Below, piece after piece: positions 61,263 through 64,000 of a DNA stretch of 64,000 bases (positions are counted from its first letter, which is position 1; every line of letters starts with the position of its first letter). Position numbers and translations under genes: made by a program. Under the pieces are notes generated by a model. The model saw only the letters and a program-made list of their open reading frames with translations, was not told the DNA's origin and searched no databases. The stretch comes from Zychaea mexicana (Eukaryota; Mucoromycota; Mucoromycetes; Mucorales; Lichtheimiaceae), in the NCBI RefSeq assembly GCF_025766255.1, contig NW_026516743.1, positions 1-64,000 on the forward strand. The letters run 5' to 3'.

Positions 61263-63930
61263 CTATTCCAGTCTTTGCGGTGCTAAACCCGACTCTGGAG
61301 GAAGGTTAGATCCTTTTTCCATAACCCCTCCCATAGCCTCAAATTGATCATAATCGGGCTGGTGCACCAGATGAGGCCATTCGACAAACTGATTACCGTG
61401 ACGGATCGCAAACCGTACACCCGAGACAACAACAGAGAGCCAGAATGCCAAGAGCATCAAGTAGGAGAGCCATGATTGGACGCCAGAATATCCCGGTCGT
61501 AAAAGGTTGAGCAGCAGCATGAATAGCCCAAAGACGAGGATAGAAGGCACAACACGCACACGCAAAGGTCTGTTGCTTGCAAATGGGCTGATATATTGCT
61601 GCTTTTCGCTGCTGATGGCAACGGTACCAGCAGTGGAAGCAGGTTGTACCTCATAGTTGCCCAAAATCAGGTCGAATCCATCCTGACGTTTGCCATCCAG
61701 AAAGTTGTTTTTCACATAACGGGTCAACGAGTTGGACAGATCTTGTAATGCGCCCTGTTTGGTTCGTTGGCCCGTGCGTGTGAAGTCCGTCTTGAGGGCA
61801 CCCGTGCCCGAATAGGTGGTACTCACGGCATCAGCATTGTCAGCCCACACTAGCAGTTGTTGAAGTTCATTAGCATGATGGGTACGGGCTGTCGAACAAA
61901 TAGTCAATAAGCTTACCATTGCGGTACACAAACATGAAATCCGCATGTTTTTCAATCGATTCATTGGGACCCAAAATCTCAATCTGGCGCAACTGTTGTG
62001 TAAGCACCCAGCGGGCAAAGGTACTTTGCACAACGTTGGTACGATCTAAGCAGTCCATACAGTTGCTTCTAATAACGCTTTCCTGAGACTTGCGGATAAC
62101 GGGGGCATTCTTGTCTGAAGCATCGTAGTAAAAGTATCCTTGCTTGACGAGCTGTTCCTGGAGCTGATCCACCAATAGCTGAATACGATCCCAACGCATC
62201 TTCTTGCACTCGCTGTGGAAATCAAAATGCGTATAGTACAGACGTGGGTCGTTTAATTGTTCCACGGTGCGAGCATATGCTTGGCCCATGGGCAATTCGT
62301 AGCCCTTTTTGTTGATAAGGTTGACCAGGATCTGAGGGCCGTAGGTACGGATTTGTTCATCAAAGTGGCTACGAGCTGCGGCAAGCTATTATTCATGCGA
62401 TGAGCATTGCAACTTTTTTCCCAGCTGGCTTCCACCCCACCCCCCACATCCAGTGTATATAGAAATCCAACTGCTTACACTTTTTCTGCTTTCGCCAACC
62501 CACAATCGCGGAGTATATTTAAGGTTGATGATTTGGCTCCAATAGACAGGGATAGAGCCTCTGGTCTGTACATACGATAGCTGCTTCTTGCCAACAATAG
62601 GTGATGGTGCGTCCGGTCCATCGTAAAGCACGAGTTGTTCTGTTTCAACGAAATTGGAGACGTGGCCGTCGCTGTCGATACCACGAGAAAAGAATCGGGT
62701 GCCTGGTCGGAAACGACTGCGACGGGTGATAAGACCCAAGACAAACTTTTTATCATTCACATGAACGTTTTCAATGTTGACAACTGGATCATTTCTTTCT
62801 TGTTAGTGCTTTACGTTTCCCCCATCATAGTACTACAAACCCATATCCTCACCCAATCTCCAAATGCCAGAAACATAATAACAGACTTACAGCCTTGCAT
62901 GACAGGGAGGATGTAATCGGTAAACTATACGATCGGTCCCCTTGAATCAGCTCAAAATGTTTCCTCCGTATAGTGTAACTCCCCTTCTTTCCCATCCTTA
63001 CGTTTTGGCTTGCATCCTTTGTGAGAATTGCGTCGATCAATTTGCTTGAAATATAACGGTTCCAAAAGAATCGATCGTCCACCTAACCAAAAAGAAAAAG
63101 TCTAGTTTCTTTTCACATGAAATCCCAAAAGATAAAATTTACCCGTTTCCACAATGGCTCTGTCAACGAATCGTTGTTGAATTCGCCCTGCCTCTGCAAG
63201 CTTTGCGTCAGATCATACGTGTACGAAAAGTAAAATCCTCCAGACTTTAGATGGTTTTCGAGAAGGCGGACGTAGGTATGTTCGTCTTGTTTCTACATGG
63301 TTTTTAAAGAGTGAATCAAATTAATAAGTGAAAGCATGGATAACCTTTCTCTATTCACTTTTATTCCTTACCTGAATTTCTGTCAAACCTGCAAGATTGC
63401 GAGCCAGCGGTAGTATTTGGAACGAGCCAACACGATGGATATCATGACCACGGATAGAGCCGATCGTTTCACTATTCGTGATGACGATCATGTAATAACC
63501 TAAATCTGGATAAGCAACGCATGTCCGACGACGACTACCCGCACATACACACACACACACGCACGGCCACCTCGACACGCTCACACTCACTTTTCCCTCT
63601 TTGTATATCTTACATGCTTGAAGTTGAATAAATCCCATAATACCGCTGATAGACATTGCTGTCTCTTGCTCTGTAACCGGAGGAACTGCATTGTCTAAAA
63701 AAATATTCAATAATAAAACGAACGCAAATGAGGTTACTTTAAACTTATTCAACTAATTTCATTTATTTCAATGTAGACCTCTTTCTGTCATGTTGTTATC
63801 GTGATCCCGATTATAAGAAAAAGTTTAAGAAAACTAACCAGCACCAAGTTCAACGGTACCACTCTTGCGACGAACAATTAAACTAGCACCAGACTCTGGC
63901 TCGAGGACATATGTGTCCTTTGTGATATAC
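61263..63930 (-). CDS. SAC1: Phosphoinositide phosphatase Sac1 (5' exon outside window)
   Basis: ER/Golgi integral membrane phosphatase removing phosphate from PI(4)P and other phosphoinositides. The first visible exon starts after an acceptor at 63931 ([21 protein letters not shown]), so the true N-terminus is off the window. Sac-domain blocks follow in order over several exons: [106 protein letters not shown], and the catalytic P-loop [14 protein letters not shown] (CX5R: C-M-D-C-L-D-R). An intron at 61850-61916 gives [11 protein letters not shown] and then [13 protein letters not shown]. Two transmembrane segments lie near the C-terminus ([36 protein letters not shown]). The end is GLAPQRLE, without a KKxx signal. 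Confidence 0.93.
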
Positions 63931-64000
63931 CTAACGGGAAATTACGTGACCTCTCTGTGTTAAACAGATAACCCTCATTTGTCACGTTTGAGAAGCATGC

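Overview
The window looks like nuclear DNA of an early-diverging filamentous fungus, most likely Mucoromycota (Mucorales). Genes carry many short GT-AG introns (about 65-110 bases), intergenic DNA is AT-rich, coding regions are tightly packed in places, and the gene set is typically fungal (histidinol phosphatase of the PHP type, DAHP synthase, Vac7, a PRA1 protein, an Oca-type atypical phosphatase, a TPR/F-box/LRR protein). The assignment rests on gene content and intron style only. Exon models were built by hand. For most genes the summed exon lengths come out divisible by three, which supports the splice choices. No tRNA, rRNA or CRISPR array was recognised.

Layout. 1-2.0 kb: a decayed piggyBac-type transposase followed by a 216-bp element with palindromic inverted termini. 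2.6-5.75 kb: two damaged metabolic genes, an epoxide hydrolase that has lost its oxyanion-hole segment and a truncated, frameshifted M18 aspartyl aminopeptidase. 7.7-22.8 kb: intact housekeeping genes, namely the second-largest subunit of RNA polymerase III, carnitine acetyltransferase, an Oca-like atypical phosphatase, glucosamine-6-phosphate deaminase, and a divergent pair of histidinol phosphatase and DAHP synthase. 22.9-27.1 kb: a long minus-strand gene that reads as a kinesin-like protein whose motor domain has lost its P-loop and switch motifs, and whose coiled coil has grown by an in-frame tandem exon duplication.

27.2-39.6 kb is gene-poor. It holds a 3 x 31-bp tandem repeat, a decayed F-box/LRR gene, a second, inverted and broken epoxide hydrolase copy, an orphan coding-like exon and several repeats. 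39.7-49.7 kb: a TPR/F-box/LRR protein of Pof3/Dia2 architecture, a soluble Rieske protein, a GNAT acetyltransferase, a CCDC25-type NFACT-R protein, the nucleolar protein Rrp17/Nol12 and a PRA1-family membrane protein.

50.2-64 kb, all on the minus strand: a Vac7 homologue (activator of PI(3,5)P2 synthesis), a large type II membrane glycosyltransferase-like protein, a single-pass protein with a cysteine-rich ectodomain and a cytoplasmic SH3 domain, and the phosphoinositide phosphatase Sac1, whose first exon lies outside the window. PRA1, Vac7, the glycosyltransferase-like protein and Sac1 all belong to the endomembrane system, but nothing in the sequence shows co-regulation. The observation most worth following is the P-loop-less kinesin-like protein with its internal exon duplication.
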